The notes below the pieces were generated by a model. That model was given only the letters and a program-made list of their open reading frames with translations, ran no database searches and had not been told where the DNA came from. From Mangrovibacter plantisponsor (GTDB taxonomy: Bacteria > Pseudomonadota > Gammaproteobacteria > Enterobacterales > Enterobacteriaceae): a stretch of 64,000 nt of DNA. Numbering within the stretch: the first letter of the stretch is position 1; the number at the start of each line of letters is the position of its first letter. Below, piece after piece: positions 46,295-54,989 of this stretch. Made by a program: the position numbers and the translations under genes. Where the stretch lies: assembly GCF_003182475.1 (NCBI RefSeq), contig NZ_QGTS01000007.1:1-64000 (forward strand), given 5' to 3'.

Positions 46295-47047
46295 ATGACC
46301 ATCCAGAACGTGATTTGCGATATTGATGGTGTGCTGATGCACGACAATGTCGCCGTGCCTGGCGCCAGTGAATTTCTGGCGCGCATAATGAATAAAGGTT
46401 TGCCGCTGGTTTTACTGACCAACTACCCTTCGCAAACAGGCCAGGATCTGGCTAACCGGTTCTCTGCAGCCGGCATTGAAGTGCCAGACTCCGTGTTTTA
46501 CACCTCGGCCATGGCCACTGCAGATTTTCTGCGCCGCCAGGAAGGCAAAAAAGCCTATGTCGTGGGTGAAGGCGCATTGATTCACGAACTCTATAAAGCA
46601 GGGTTTACCATTACAGACATCAACCCGGACTTCGTCATTGTGGGTGAAACCCGGTCTTATAACTGGGAAATGATGCATAAAGCAGCCTATTTTGTGGCAA
46701 ACGGCGCCCGGTTCATTGCTACTAACCCGGACACCCATGGCCGGGGGTTTTACCCTGCCTGCGGTGCACTGTGTGCTGGTATTGAGAAAATATCCGGGCG
46801 TAAACCGTTTTATGTTGGCAAACCCAGCCCGTGGATAATCCGCTCGGCGCTGAACAAAATGCAGGCGCATTCTGAGCACACGGTTATTGTCGGCGACAAC
46901 CTGCGCACTGATATTCTGGCAGGCTTCCAGGCCGGGCTGGAAACTATTCTGGTCTTGTCCGGCGTTTCCAGTATGGACGACATAGATAATGTGCCTTTCC
47001 GCCCAACCTGGATTTACCCTTCCGTTGCTGAAATAGACATTCTCTGA
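46295..47047 (+). CDS. nagD: HAD-family nucleotide phosphatase NagD
   Basis: A 250-residue HAD phosphatase of subfamily IIA. Motif I is VICDIDGVLMHD with the nucleophilic Asp, motif II is LLTNYPSQTG, motif III the Lys in VGKPSPWI, and motif IV GDNLRTDILAG. The E. coli enzyme prefers UMP and other nucleoside monophosphates; its link to amino-sugar breakdown is unclear. Last gene of nagBACD, followed by a terminator. Confidence 0.95.
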   Translation: MTIQNVICDIDGVLMHDNVAVPGASEFLARIMNKGLPLVLLTNYPSQTGQDLANRFSAAGIEVPDSVFYTSAMATADFLRRQEGKKAYVVGEGALIHELYKAGFTITDINPDFVIVGETRSYNWEMMHKAAYFVANGARFIATNPDTHGRGFYPACGALCAGIEKISGRKPFYVGKPSPWIIRSALNKMQAHSEHTVIVGDNLRTDILAGFQAGLETILVLSGVSSMDDIDNVPFRPTWIYPSVAEIDIL

Positions 47048-47358
47048 TTCTCGCCCACCACGACTTCTGACGGCGCACATGCGCCGTTTTTGTTATCTGC
47101 GCACCAAAACAGCACAATTATTGTTTATCTAACAAAACAGAGGAAATAGTGAAGATTCGTCAATATCAGAATCAATAAACATATAGAAAATCACTTTTCC
47201 GCAGCAGCAGGTTAACTTTTATTTTTTGAACCCTGAAAAGGCTTGCACCGTTATGCACATTGGGGCATTTTCTTACTTACGGAATGCGGCAAACAGGGTT
47301 TGCTGCACAATATATATAAGACAACATCACCGCCCAGTTCGGTTAAACGGAGAAGTGT
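47048..47358. other. Gap between nagD and asnB
   Basis: About 310 bp. It holds the nagD terminator and the asnB leader. A -10-like TATATA (near 47310) lies about 45 bp before the asnB start. No operator was recognised. Confidence 0.6.
47070..47091 (+). terminator. Intrinsic terminator after nagD
   Basis: ACGGCGCA/TGCGCCGT-type stem (CGGCGCACATGCGCCG) followed by TTTTT, 22 bp past the nagD stop. Confidence 0.85.
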
Positions 47359-49023
47359 ATGTGTTCGATTTTTGGTGTGCTGGATATTAAAACCGACCCG
47401 GCTGAATTACGAAAAAAAGCACTGGAGTTATCCCGCCTGATGCGTCACCGTGGCCCGGACTGGTCCGGTGTTTACGCCAGTGACAAAGCAATTCTTGCCC
47501 ATGAACGGCTGTCTATTGTGGACGTGAACGCTGGTGCCCAGCCACTGTATAACCCGGAACACACCCATGCTCTGGCAGTCAATGGTGAAATTTACAACCA
47601 CCAGGCTCTGCGCGCTGAATACGCTGACCGCTATGCATTCCAGACGGGTTCAGACTGTGAAGTTATTCTGGCGCTGTATAAAGAAAAAGGCCCGGAATTC
47701 CTTGATGACCTGCAGGGTATGTTCGCCTTCGCTTTATACGACAGCGAACAGGATGCGTACCTGATTGGTCGCGACCATATTGGTATCATCCCGTTGTATA
47801 TGGGCCATGACGAACACGGCAACTTCTATGTCGCATCAGAAATGAAAGCACTGGTACCTGTTTGCCGCACCATCAGCGAATTCCCTCCGGGAAGCTACCT
47901 GTGGAGTAAAGACGGCGAAATTCGCCAGTACTACCAGCGTGACTGGTTTGAGTTCGATGCCGTTAAAGACAACGTGACGGACAAAAACGAATTGCGCCAG
48001 GCTCTGGAAGATTCTGTAAAAAGCCATTTGATGTCCGATGTACCCTATGGCGTGCTGTTGTCTGGTGGCCTGGATTCATCTGTTATTTCTGCTATCACCA
48101 AAAAATTTGCCGCTCGCCGCGTAGAAGATCAGGAGCGTAGCGAAGCCTGGTGGCCGCAACTGCACTCATTCGCAGTTGGTCTGGAAGGCTCACCTGACCT
48201 GAAAGCAGCGCAGGAAGTTGCTGACCACCTGGGTACCGTGCACCATGAAATCCACTTCACTGTGCAGGAAGGCCTGGATGCCATTCGTGATGTTATCTAT
48301 CACATTGAAACTTATGATGTCACCACCATCCGCGCCTCCACGCCGATGTACCTGATGTCACGTAAAATCAAAGCAATGGGCATCAAAATGGTGCTGTCCG
48401 GTGAAGGCTCAGATGAAGTATTTGGCGGCTACCTCTATTTCCATAAAGCGCCCAATGCCAAAGAGCTCCATGAAGAAACTGTGCGTAAATTGCAGGCACT
48501 GCATATGTTTGACTGCGCCCGAGCGAACAAAGCCATGTCTGCATGGGGTGTTGAAGCGCGTGTTCCTTTCCTGGATAAAAAATTCCTCGATGTGGCAATG
48601 CGTATCAACCCGCAAGATAAAATGTGCGGTAACGGCAAAATGGAAAAACACATTCTGCGTGAATGTTTTGAATCCTATCTGCCAGCCAGTGTGGCATGGC
48701 GCCAGAAAGAACAATTCTCCGACGGCGTTGGCTATAGCTGGATTGACACACTGAAAGAAGTTGCTGCAGAACAAATTACCGATCAGCAACTGGAAACCGC
48801 GCACTTCCGTTTCCCGTACAACACGCCAACGTCAAAAGAAGGTTACTTGTACCGTGAAATTTTTGAAGAGCTGTTCCCGGTACCAAGCGCGGCTGAATGT
48901 GTACCTGGTGGCCCGTCAGTTGCCTGCTCTTCTGCCAAAGCCATTGAATGGGATGAATCATTCAAAGCGATGAACGACCCGTCAGGCCGTGCTGTTGGTG
49001 TGCACCAGTCTGCATATAAATAA
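47359..49023 (+). CDS. asnB: Asparagine synthetase B (glutamine-hydrolysing)
   Basis: A 554-residue enzyme making Asn from Asp, ATP and Gln. The mature N-terminal nucleophile is Cys2 in MCSIFGVLDI; the glutaminase domain includes LMRHRGPDWSG, LAHERLSIVD and VNGEIYNHQ. The synthetase domain has the ATP-pyrophosphatase loop LLSGGLDSSVISAI and GEGSDEVFGGYLYFHKAP. Length equals E. coli AsnB. Monocistronic, followed by terminator hairpins and repeat copy 2, then the tRNA operon, in the E. coli order. Confidence 0.98.
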   Translation: MCSIFGVLDIKTDPAELRKKALELSRLMRHRGPDWSGVYASDKAILAHERLSIVDVNAGAQPLYNPEHTHALAVNGEIYNHQALRAEYADRYAFQTGSDCEVILALYKEKGPEFLDDLQGMFAFALYDSEQDAYLIGRDHIGIIPLYMGHDEHGNFYVASEMKALVPVCRTISEFPPGSYLWSKDGEIRQYYQRDWFEFDAVKDNVTDKNELRQALEDSVKSHLMSDVPYGVLLSGGLDSSVISAITKKFAARRVEDQERSEAWWPQLHSFAVGLEGSPDLKAAQEVADHLGTVHHEIHFTVQEGLDAIRDVIYHIETYDVTTIRASTPMYLMSRKIKAMGIKMVLSGEGSDEVFGGYLYFHKAPNAKELHEETVRKLQALHMFDCARANKAMSAWGVEARVPFLDKKFLDVAMRINPQDKMCGNGKMEKHILRECFESYLPASVAWRQKEQFSDGVGYSWIDTLKEVAAEQITDQQLETAHFRFPYNTPTSKEGYLYREIFEELFPVPSAAECVPGGPSVACSSAKAIEWDESFKAMNDPSGRAVGVHQSAYK

Positions 49024-49046
49024 CACTGCTATACAATTTCACTGCC

Positions 49047-49069
49047 AATGCCCGCTATATGCGGGCATT
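49047..49069 (+). terminator. asnB terminator hairpin, first copy
   Basis: AATGCCCGC/GCGGGCATT, a 9-bp stem with a TATAT loop. The T tract is missing: AAGG follows, and the dispersed repeat begins a few bases later. Confidence 0.65.
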
Positions 49070-49074
49070 AAGGC

Positions 49075-49207
49075 TGATGGCAAACCTCATGTCCGCACAA
49101 AACGAGAGGTTCTCACCCAATAAAAAGTCTGAGAAATCAATTCATTGATTTTCAGCTGCTAACTAAAAAGAAGGAAAAACCACGTTTTTTCCTTCTTTTT
49201 CATCAAT
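49075..49207 (+). repeat. Dispersed hairpin repeat, copy 2
   Basis: About 133 bp related to the elements at 25680 and 61051. It runs from TGATGGCAAACCTCATG to TTTTTCATCAAT. It includes a near-palindrome at 49133–49153 and a long hairpin with 15-bp arms AAAAAGAAGGAAAAA (49165–49179) and TTTTTCCTTCTTTTT (49186–49200) around a short loop. The ends form an imperfect inverted repeat (TGATGGCAAA / TGATGAAAAA). It is flanked on both sides by copies of the asnB terminator hairpin. Confidence 0.9.
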
Positions 49208-49210
49208 ATG

Positions 49211-49238
49211 AATGCCCGCTAGTATGTGGGCATTTTTT
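49211..49238 (+). terminator. asnB terminator hairpin, second copy with T tract
   Basis: AATGCCCGCTAGTATGTGGG then CATTTTTT: nearly identical to the hairpin at 49047–49069 (one extra base, one change) but retaining its T run. It is probably the functional terminator for asnB read-through. Confidence 0.7.
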
Positions 49239-49535
49239 ATGCGGGCAGCAAACGCACATAAGCCATTACTATTATTTGCTGAGTCGTTCGCAAGCACCCT
49301 GCTTAATTCCTCTGTTCGTTTCCCTCACACTTTGTTTGTTATCTCACCAAACATTTCTGTAATACCGTATTCCTCAGGCGATTACCGGCAGATACGCCAA
49401 AAACTTCGCCACTGATAATGATGGCTTTTTAACCAGGAAAATCATAAAAAACGTAATATTTTGTTGATTATCACACCAAGTCGTTCGCAAGATAGTCAAA
49501 CAGACATTCATAGCCACTTTTCGGGAAAAAATGTG

Positions 49536-49564
49536 TTGACGCTGCAAGGCCCAATACGCATAAT
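49536..49564 (+). promoter_or_regulatory. Promoter of the tRNA operon
   Basis: TTGACG and CATAAT are separated by exactly 17 bp and followed by a GC-rich discriminator (GCGCCCCGC), typical of stringently controlled tRNA promoters. The first tRNA starts about 40 bp downstream of the -10 box. Confidence 0.85.
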
Positions 49565-49604
49565 GCGCCCCGCAACGCCGATAAGGTAACGCGAAAAAAA
49601 AGAT

Positions 49605-49681
49605 GGCTACGTAGCTCAGCTGGTTAGAGCACAGCACTCATAATGCTGGGGTCACAGGTTCGATTCCCGTCGTAGCCACCA
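49605..49681 (+). tRNA. metT: tRNA-Met (CAU), elongator type
   Basis: 77 nt with encoded CCA. The acceptor stem GGCTACG/CGTAGCC, the anticodon loop ACTCATAAT with CAT, and the T loop GGTTCGATTCC are all normal. First of seven tRNAs in the same order as E. coli metT-leuW-glnU-glnW-metU-glnV-glnX. Identical to the copy at 50017. Confidence 0.97.
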
Positions 49682-49689
49682 TCTTTTTT

Positions 49690-49774
49690 GCGGGAGTGGC
49701 GAAATTGGTAGACGCACCAGATTTAGGTTCTGGCGCCGCAAGGTGTGCGAGTTCAAGTCTCGCCTCCCGCACCA
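49690..49774 (+). tRNA. leuW: tRNA-Leu (UAG)
   Basis: 85 nt with encoded CCA and the long variable arm of class II tRNAs (TGGCGCCGCAAGGTGTG region). Acceptor stem GCGGGAG/CTCCCGC; anticodon TAG in GATTTAGGTT. Lies 8 bp after the first tRNA-Met. Confidence 0.97.
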
Positions 49775-49794
49775 TTTCCGTTAGCGTTGTCGGA

Positions 49795-49869
49795 TGGGGT
49801 ATCGCCAAGCGGTAAGGCACCGGTTTTTGATACCGGCATTCCCTGGTTCGAATCCAGGTACCCCAGCCA
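49795..49869 (+). tRNA. glnU: tRNA-Gln (UUG), copy 1
   Basis: 75 nt with encoded CCA. Acceptor stem TGGGGTA/TACCCCA with the weak first pair typical of tRNA-Gln; anticodon TTG in GGTTTTTGATACC. Identical to the next gene. Confidence 0.97.
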
Positions 49870-49907
49870 TTTTTTTTGCGACTCCTGCGTGGATACGCGT
49901 CAGTCGT

Positions 49908-49982
49908 TGGGGTATCGCCAAGCGGTAAGGCACCGGTTTTTGATACCGGCATTCCCTGGTTCGAATCCAGGTACCCCAGCCA
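49908..49982 (+). tRNA. glnW: tRNA-Gln (UUG), copy 2
   Basis: 75 nt, identical in sequence to the preceding tRNA-Gln, 38 bp downstream. The duplication corresponds to glnU and glnW of E. coli. Confidence 0.97.
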
Positions 49983-50016
49983 GTCGTTTTTTGGCTGGTC
50001 AATAGCAGTACAATTT

Positions 50017-50093
50017 GGCTACGTAGCTCAGCTGGTTAGAGCACAGCACTCATAATGCTGGGGTCACAGGTTCGATTCCCGTCGTAGCCACCA
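50017..50093 (+). tRNA. metU: tRNA-Met (CAU), second elongator copy
   Basis: 77 nt, identical to the gene at 49605. Corresponds to metU in the E. coli operon. Confidence 0.97.
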
Positions 50094-50099
50094 TTTTCT

Positions 50100-50173
50100 T
50101 GGGGTATCGCCAAGCGGTAAGGCAGCGGATTCTGATTCCGCCATCCGGGGTTCGAATCCCTGTACCCCAGCCA
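50100..50173 (+). tRNA. glnV: tRNA-Gln (CUG), copy 1
   Basis: 74 nt with encoded CCA; anticodon CTG in GGATTCTGATTCC. It is one base shorter than the UUG isoacceptors because the variable loop is CATC (4 nt) instead of CATTC. The T stem CGGGG/CCCTG has one G·U pair, and the anticodon stem is GCGGA/TCCGC. Otherwise normal and identical to the next copy, so expected to be functional. Confidence 0.95.
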
Positions 50174-50206
50174 AATTTAAAAAGACGTTATACGTAACGC
50201 ACCTGT

Positions 50207-50280
50207 TGGGGTATCGCCAAGCGGTAAGGCAGCGGATTCTGATTCCGCCATCCGGGGTTCGAATCCCTGTACCCCAGCCA
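50207..50280 (+). tRNA. glnX: tRNA-Gln (CUG), copy 2
   Basis: 74 nt, identical to the gene at 50100, including the 4-nt variable loop. Last tRNA of the operon, followed within 10 bp by a strong terminator. Confidence 0.95.
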
Positions 50281-50286
50281 CTCAAT

Positions 50287-50315
50287 AAAAAAAGCCCGTT
50301 TATCGGGCTTTTTTT
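50287..50315 (+). terminator. Intrinsic terminator of the tRNA operon
   Basis: AAAAAAAGCCCG/CGGGCTTTTTTT with a 5-nt loop, directly after the last tRNA. The symmetric A and T runs allow it to act in both directions. Confidence 0.92.
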
Positions 50316-50403
50316 GCATCTGTAGTTTACCGAACTATAGCTTACCGAACTGCCGTTTCCTGAATGTAGTTAACTGAACTCTGGTTTACCCATACCAGCC
50401 ACA

Positions 50404-50429
50404 GAAAAGCCCGGCGGCAACAGCCGGGC
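50404..50429 (-). terminator. Intrinsic terminator after ubiF
   Basis: On the minus strand GCCCGGC/GCCGGGC is followed by TTTTCTG, about 20 bp past the ubiF stop. Confidence 0.8.
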
Positions 50430-50446
50430 ACAGAGATCAGTTACGG

Positions 50447-51622
50447 CTACAAACCAATTGCATATTTCAGCACCTGTGATTTGATCTTTCCTGCATTCGC
50501 TGCCGCCATCAGGCCTAAATTCCGGGCCAACTTTACGGGCCCCAGCCGGTTAGAGAAACTGGCATAGAACAGATCCATCCCGGTTTGCATCAATATGTTA
50601 TCCGGGTAGCGGCGTGCCTGGTAACGCAACAATACGTTTTTGGATGACCAGTCTTCACCATAACTGCGGGCATTAACCAGCACATCAAGTAGTGCATCGA
50701 CATCCCGGTAACCAAGGTTCACGCCCTGCCCCGCCAGCGGGTGAATAGTGTGTGCTGCATCGCCAATCAGGGCCACGCCTTGTTTGACATAGCGCCACGC
50801 ATGGCGCCGCACCAGCGGAAATGCTCCCCGGGCAACCGGTTCGGTCTCACCAATACGTTCGGGGAAATGGGCCCGGATTTCATTCGCCAGTTGTGCCAGC
50901 GGCATTTTATTCAGTGCCTGAATGCGTGCAGGCTTGTCATACCAGACAACTGAACCGTAATTTCCCATTAACGGTAACCACGCCCGGGGCCCGTCTGGCG
51001 TGAATTGCTGCCAGGTACGGTCTCCTGATTCCTGTGACCGCTTTACTGTAATCAGCATACAGGCCTGGTCATACTCCCAGCCATGAATACCGATACCGGC
51101 CATCTCGCGTACTTTTGAATGCGCGCCATCTGCCCCCACCACTAACCGCGCAGTGAGTACTTCACCGGAAGTGAGTACCAGTTGCTGCCCTTTCGCAACA
51201 GTGGATAGCGAACGTAATGTTGCCGGGCAGAAGCAAGTCACCGCCGGATGAGACGAAACGGCATCCCACAGTGCACGTTGTAACACAGGGTTTTCAACCA
51301 TATGCCCTAAAACCGGCACACCTAATTCACCGGCGGAAAAAACCACCCGGGCATTATCCCATTCCCAGGTTTCCAGCTCGCGCCAGGGGTGGCTGCGCAT
51401 GGCGGTAACAGACTGCCAGACACCAAGGCTGTTTAATAAAGCAATGGACGCAGCACTGACAGCAGAGACCCGCACATCAGGGGGTAACTCCGGGTTAAAA
51501 ACAGCCGGCGTTTGCTGCTCAACCAGCGCAACGCTAAAGCCGTTTTGAGCAAGCCCCAGGGCCAGTGCCGCCCCAACCATACCGCCGCCAATAATCGCAA
51601 CGTCTGTGGATAGATTCGTCAT
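50447..51622 (-). CDS. ubiF: 3-demethoxyubiquinol 3-hydroxylase
   Basis: A 391-residue FAD monooxygenase, the same length as E. coli UbiF, adding a hydroxyl to demethoxyubiquinol in ubiquinone synthesis. The dinucleotide fold is DVAIIGGGMVGAALALGLAQNG; the second FAD motif is VVGADGAHSKVREMAG; and the third is GVALIGDAAHTIHPLAGQG, followed by VNLGYRDVDAL. It converges on the tRNA operon and diverges from miaB, as in E. coli. Confidence 0.96.
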   Translation of the reverse strand: MTNLSTDVAIIGGGMVGAALALGLAQNGFSVALVEQQTPAVFNPELPPDVRVSAVSAASIALLNSLGVWQSVTAMRSHPWRELETWEWDNARVVFSAGELGVPVLGHMVENPVLQRALWDAVSSHPAVTCFCPATLRSLSTVAKGQQLVLTSGEVLTARLVVGADGAHSKVREMAGIGIHGWEYDQACMLITVKRSQESGDRTWQQFTPDGPRAWLPLMGNYGSVVWYDKPARIQALNKMPLAQLANEIRAHFPERIGETEPVARGAFPLVRRHAWRYVKQGVALIGDAAHTIHPLAGQGVNLGYRDVDALLDVLVNARSYGEDWSSKNVLLRYQARRYPDNILMQTGMDLFYASFSNRLGPVKLARNLGLMAAANAGKIKSQVLKYAIGL

Positions 51623-51766
51623 GGTTAATTATCCTTAGCACACATAGGCTAAGTGTACCGGATTTTCAATCCAGTGCGCTGTCTGTCTCTCACCTACTGG
51701 TCACAACAGCGCCAAAGCATTACAATACGCGCCCTGCATTCCTGGCGTTAACTGAGCAATGAGTCA

Positions 51767-53191
51767 ATGACAAAAAAACTGCATATCAAAACCTGGGGCT
51801 GTCAGATGAACGAATACGATTCATCGAAGATGGCCAGTCTGCTGGAGACCACTCACGGTTTTACTCTGACCGAAGTGGCTGAAGAAGCAGATGTTCTGCT
51901 GCTGAATACCTGTTCAATTCGTGAAAAGGCACAGGAGAAGGTTTTCCATCAGTTAGGCCGCTGGAAAACATTAAAAGACAAAAACCCTGAGCTGATCATT
52001 GGTGTTGGCGGCTGCGTGGCATCGCAGGAAGGTGAACATATTCGCCAGCGTGCCCATTATGTCGATATTATTTTTGGGCCACAAACCCTGCACCGCCTGC
52101 CGGAAATGATCAAACAAGTCAGTGGCACTCGTAGCCCTGTGCTGGATATCAGCTTCCCGGAAATCGAAAAGTTTGACCGCCTGCCGGAACCCCGTGCAGA
52201 AGGGCCAACAGCATTCGTTTCTATTATGGAAGGCTGTAATAAATACTGTACTTACTGCGTAGTGCCTTATACCCGCGGTGAAGAAGTCAGCCGCCCAAGT
52301 GACGACATCCTGCTGGAAATCGCCCAGTTGGCTGCACAAGGTGTGCGTGAAGTTAACCTGTTAGGCCAGAACGTCAATGCCTACCGTGGCCCAACTTTTG
52401 ATGACGGTATCTGCACATTTGCTGAGCTGCTGCGCCTGGTGGCGGCCATTGACGGGATTGACCGGATTCGCTTTACCACCAGCCACCCAATTGAGTTCAC
52501 TGACGATATCATTGAAGTCTACCGAGATACGCCTGAACTGGTGAGCTTCCTGCACTTACCGGTACAAAGTGGCGCAGACCGCGTTCTGAATATGATGGGG
52601 CGCACGCATACTGCGCTGGAATACAAAGCCATCATTCGTAAACTGCGCGTGGCGCGGCCGGATATCCAAATCAGTTCCGACTTTATCGTTGGTTTCCCGG
52701 GGGAAACTGAACAGGATTTCGAACAGACCATGAAACTGATTGCTGATGTCAATTTTGACATGAGCTTCAGCTTTATCTTTTCTGCCCGCCCGGGTACACC
52801 GGCAGCCGATATGGTTGATGATGTCAGCGAAGAGGTGAAGAAACAGCGCCTGTGGATCCTGCAAGAACGGATTAACCAACAGGCAATGGCCTGGAGCCGC
52901 CGGATGCTGGGTACTACACAGCGGATTCTGGTAGAAGGCACTTCGCGCAAAAATATTATGGAACTGTCAGGGCGTACTGAAAATAACCGGGTGGTTAACT
53001 TTGAAGGGACACCGGATATGATTGGTAAGTTTGTTGATGTCGAGATTGTTGATGTCTTCCCCAACTCATTGCGCGGAAAAGTGGTGCGCACTGAAGACGA
53101 AATGGGGTTGCGTATCACCGAATCTCCGGCGTCTGTCATTGCCCGTACCCGTAAAGAAAATGAACTGGGTGTGGGTACCTGGCAACCCTGA
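51767..53191 (+). CDS. miaB: tRNA-2-methylthio-N6-isopentenyladenosine synthase
   Basis: A 474-residue radical-SAM methylthiotransferase acting on i6A37 of tRNAs that read UNN codons. The N-terminal UPF0004 domain supplies cluster cysteines in [23 protein letters not shown] and [11 protein letters not shown]. The radical-SAM CxxxCxxC is GCNKYCTYC (Cys157, 161, 164, the same numbers as in E. coli). A C-terminal TRAM domain follows ([11 protein letters not shown]). It starts the miaB–phoL–ybeY–corC–lnt cluster. Confidence 0.97.
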   Translation: MTKKLHIKTWGCQMNEYDSSKMASLLETTHGFTLTEVAEEADVLLLNTCSIREKAQEKVFHQLGRWKTLKDKNPELIIGVGGCVASQEGEHIRQRAHYVDIIFGPQTLHRLPEMIKQVSGTRSPVLDISFPEIEKFDRLPEPRAEGPTAFVSIMEGCNKYCTYCVVPYTRGEEVSRPSDDILLEIAQLAAQGVREVNLLGQNVNAYRGPTFDDGICTFAELLRLVAAIDGIDRIRFTTSHPIEFTDDIIEVYRDTPELVSFLHLPVQSGADRVLNMMGRTHTALEYKAIIRKLRVARPDIQISSDFIVGFPGETEQDFEQTMKLIADVNFDMSFSFIFSARPGTPAADMVDDVSEEVKKQRLWILQERINQQAMAWSRRMLGTTQRILVEGTSRKNIMELSGRTENNRVVNFEGTPDMIGKFVDVEIVDVFPNSLRGKVVRTEDEMGLRITESPASVIARTRKENELGVGTWQP

Positions 53192-53361
53192 TTTCGGTCT
53201 GGCCCTCTTGTGGGGTCAGTTCCCCTTGCATTCTTCACAATCTATCCCCATATCCGCCTTAAGTGTTGTGTCCGGCCTTACGGGCAGGAATAATTTCACA
53301 TGCCGCCCATGAGCGGTACATCTTCTTTGCTAACAGGCCCTGTGTGACCCAGAGGATAAGT

Positions 53362-54423
53362 TTGAATATCGAAACACGCGAATTAACGCTGGAGCCGGCA
53401 GACAATCAACGGCTGTTGAGCTTATGTGGCCCGTTTGATGACAACATCAAGCACCTGGAGCGCCGGTTAGGTATCGAAATTAACCGCCGCGACAACCATT
53501 TTAAACTGACCGGTGGCAGCCTGGTTATCAATGCCGCAGCAGATATTCTGCGTCATCTGTATGTTGATACCGCCCCGGTACGCGGCCAGACCAAAGACAT
53601 TGATCCCGAGCATATTCACCTGGCTATCAAAGAGTTCCGGGTACTGGAACAGGCCGCAGAAAGTGTACCGGAATACGGTAAAGCCATTAATATCAAGACC
53701 AAACGCGGTGTTATTAAACCGCGCACGCCAAACCAGACGCAATATATTGCCCATATCCTTGATCATGATATTACTTTTGGTATTGGCCCTGCCGGGACGG
53801 GTAAAACCTACCTTGCTGTCGCTGCCGCAGTAGATGCCCTGGAGCGCCAGGAGATTCGCCGTATTCTGCTGACCCGCCCGGCGGTGGAAGCCGGTGAAAA
53901 ACTGGGTTTCCTGCCCGGCGATTTAAGCCAGAAGGTTGACCCTTATTTGCGGCCACTGTATGACGCACTGTTTGAAATGCTTGGTTTTGAACGGGTAGAA
54001 AAGCTTATGGAGCGCAATGTTATTGAAGTTGCCCCACTGGCTTACATGCGCGGTCGTACACTCAATGATGCATTCATCATTCTTGATGAAAGCCAGAACA
54101 CCACCATTGAGCAAATGAAAATGTTCCTGACGCGTATCGGTTTTAACTCCAAAGCCGTTATTACCGGGGATGTTACCCAAATAGACTTACCACGCAATAC
54201 CAAATCTGGCCTGCGCCATGCAATTGAAGTGCTGTCTGAAGTTGATGAGATAAGTTTTAACTTCTTCCACAGCGAAGACGTGGTACGCCACCCGGTGGTT
54301 GCGCGTATTGTTAATGCTTATGAAGCATGGGAAGAAGCAGACCAGAAACGCAAGGCAGAACTGGCCGAAGAGCGTAAACGTGAAGCGCTGGCTGCTCAAA
54401 ACAGCCTGCAGGAGCACAAATGA
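53362..54423 (+). CDS. ybeZ: PhoH-like ATPase PhoL (YbeZ)
   Basis: A 353-residue PhoH-family NTPase acting with YbeY in RNA and ribosome metabolism. Walker A is [11 protein letters not shown], Walker [12 protein letters not shown], and [23 protein letters not shown] is typical. I place the start at a TTG (53362) with AGAGGA upstream, because homology to E. coli begins at [14 protein letters not shown]; an earlier in-frame ATG adds 33 unrelated residues. It overlaps ybeY by 4 bp. Confidence 0.95.
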   Translation: MNIETRELTLEPADNQRLLSLCGPFDDNIKHLERRLGIEINRRDNHFKLTGGSLVINAAADILRHLYVDTAPVRGQTKDIDPEHIHLAIKEFRVLEQAAESVPEYGKAINIKTKRGVIKPRTPNQTQYIAHILDHDITFGIGPAGTGKTYLAVAAAVDALERQEIRRILLTRPAVEAGEKLGFLPGDLSQKVDPYLRPLYDALFEMLGFERVEKLMERNVIEVAPLAYMRGRTLNDAFIILDESQNTTIEQMKMFLTRIGFNSKAVITGDVTQIDLPRNTKSGLRHAIEVLSEVDEISFNFFHSEDVVRHPVVARIVNAYEAWEEADQKRKAELAEERKREALAAQNSLQEHK

Positions 54424-54887
54424 GCAAGGTGATAGTCGATCTCCAGTTAGCCTGTGGGAACAACCTGGGGCTGCCAGATGAAGCAGCATTCCAGCGCTGG
54501 GCCGATGCAGCTATTCTGCAATTTCAGGAAGAAGCAGAAATCACTGTCCGCCTGGTTGATGAAGCTGAAAGCCATGAGCTGAATCATACTTACCGTGGCA
54601 AAGACCGACCAACCAATGTGCTGTCATTTCCGTTTGAAGCCCCGCCGGGCATTGAAATGCCACTGCTGGGTGATTTGGTGATTTGCCGCCAGGTTGTCGA
54701 GCGCGAAGCACAGGAGCAGGAAATCACTACCGAAGCACACTGGGCGCATATGGTGGTGCATGGTTGCCTGCACTTGCTGGGTTACGATCATATCGAAGAT
54801 GACGAAGCAGAAGAGATGGAAAGTCTGGAAACAGAGATAATGCTTGCTCTTGGCTATGCTGACCCGTACATTTCCGAGAAAGAATAA
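54420..54887 (+). CDS. ybeY: Endoribonuclease YbeY
   Basis: A 155-residue single-strand endoribonuclease needed for 16S rRNA 3' maturation and 70S quality control. The zinc-binding signature [15 protein letters not shown] is intact, together with the conserved Arg in [16 protein letters not shown]. It overlaps ybeZ (ATGA), so the two are translated together. Confidence 0.97.
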   Translation: MSKVIVDLQLACGNNLGLPDEAAFQRWADAAILQFQEEAEITVRLVDEAESHELNHTYRGKDRPTNVLSFPFEAPPGIEMPLLGDLVICRQVVEREAQEQEITTEAHWAHMVVHGCLHLLGYDHIEDDEAEEMESLETEIMLALGYADPYISEKE

Positions 54888-54989
54888 CGGCTTTTTGCTG
54901 TTATTCTTCAATGAAGATGGTTGCCGGCCGGATGAGTTTGCTCCGGGCCGGTTATTTTTAAACTGATACAGGAACCCAAAATCACCGCC

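Larger units (their letters stand above)
49024..49604. other. Gap between asnB and the tRNA operon
   Basis: About 580 bp. In order: an asnB terminator hairpin, dispersed repeat copy 2, a near-duplicate of the same hairpin with its T tract, then AT-rich sequence, and the tRNA promoter at 49536–49564. AGTCGTTCGCAAG occurs twice (49282–49294 and 49479–49491). No gene is seen. Confidence 0.7.

Noticed and set aside
49605-50280. tRNA cluster as an integration site with attachment repeats
   Set aside because: The repeated sequences are complete tRNA genes in the standard E. coli order; no integrase gene or partial tRNA 3' end is present.
49638-50285. Minus-strand frames across the tRNA cluster with products containing repeated CRYQKPVPYRLAIP or similar
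   Set aside because: These are antisense translations of duplicated tRNA genes, a frequent source of false protein annotations.
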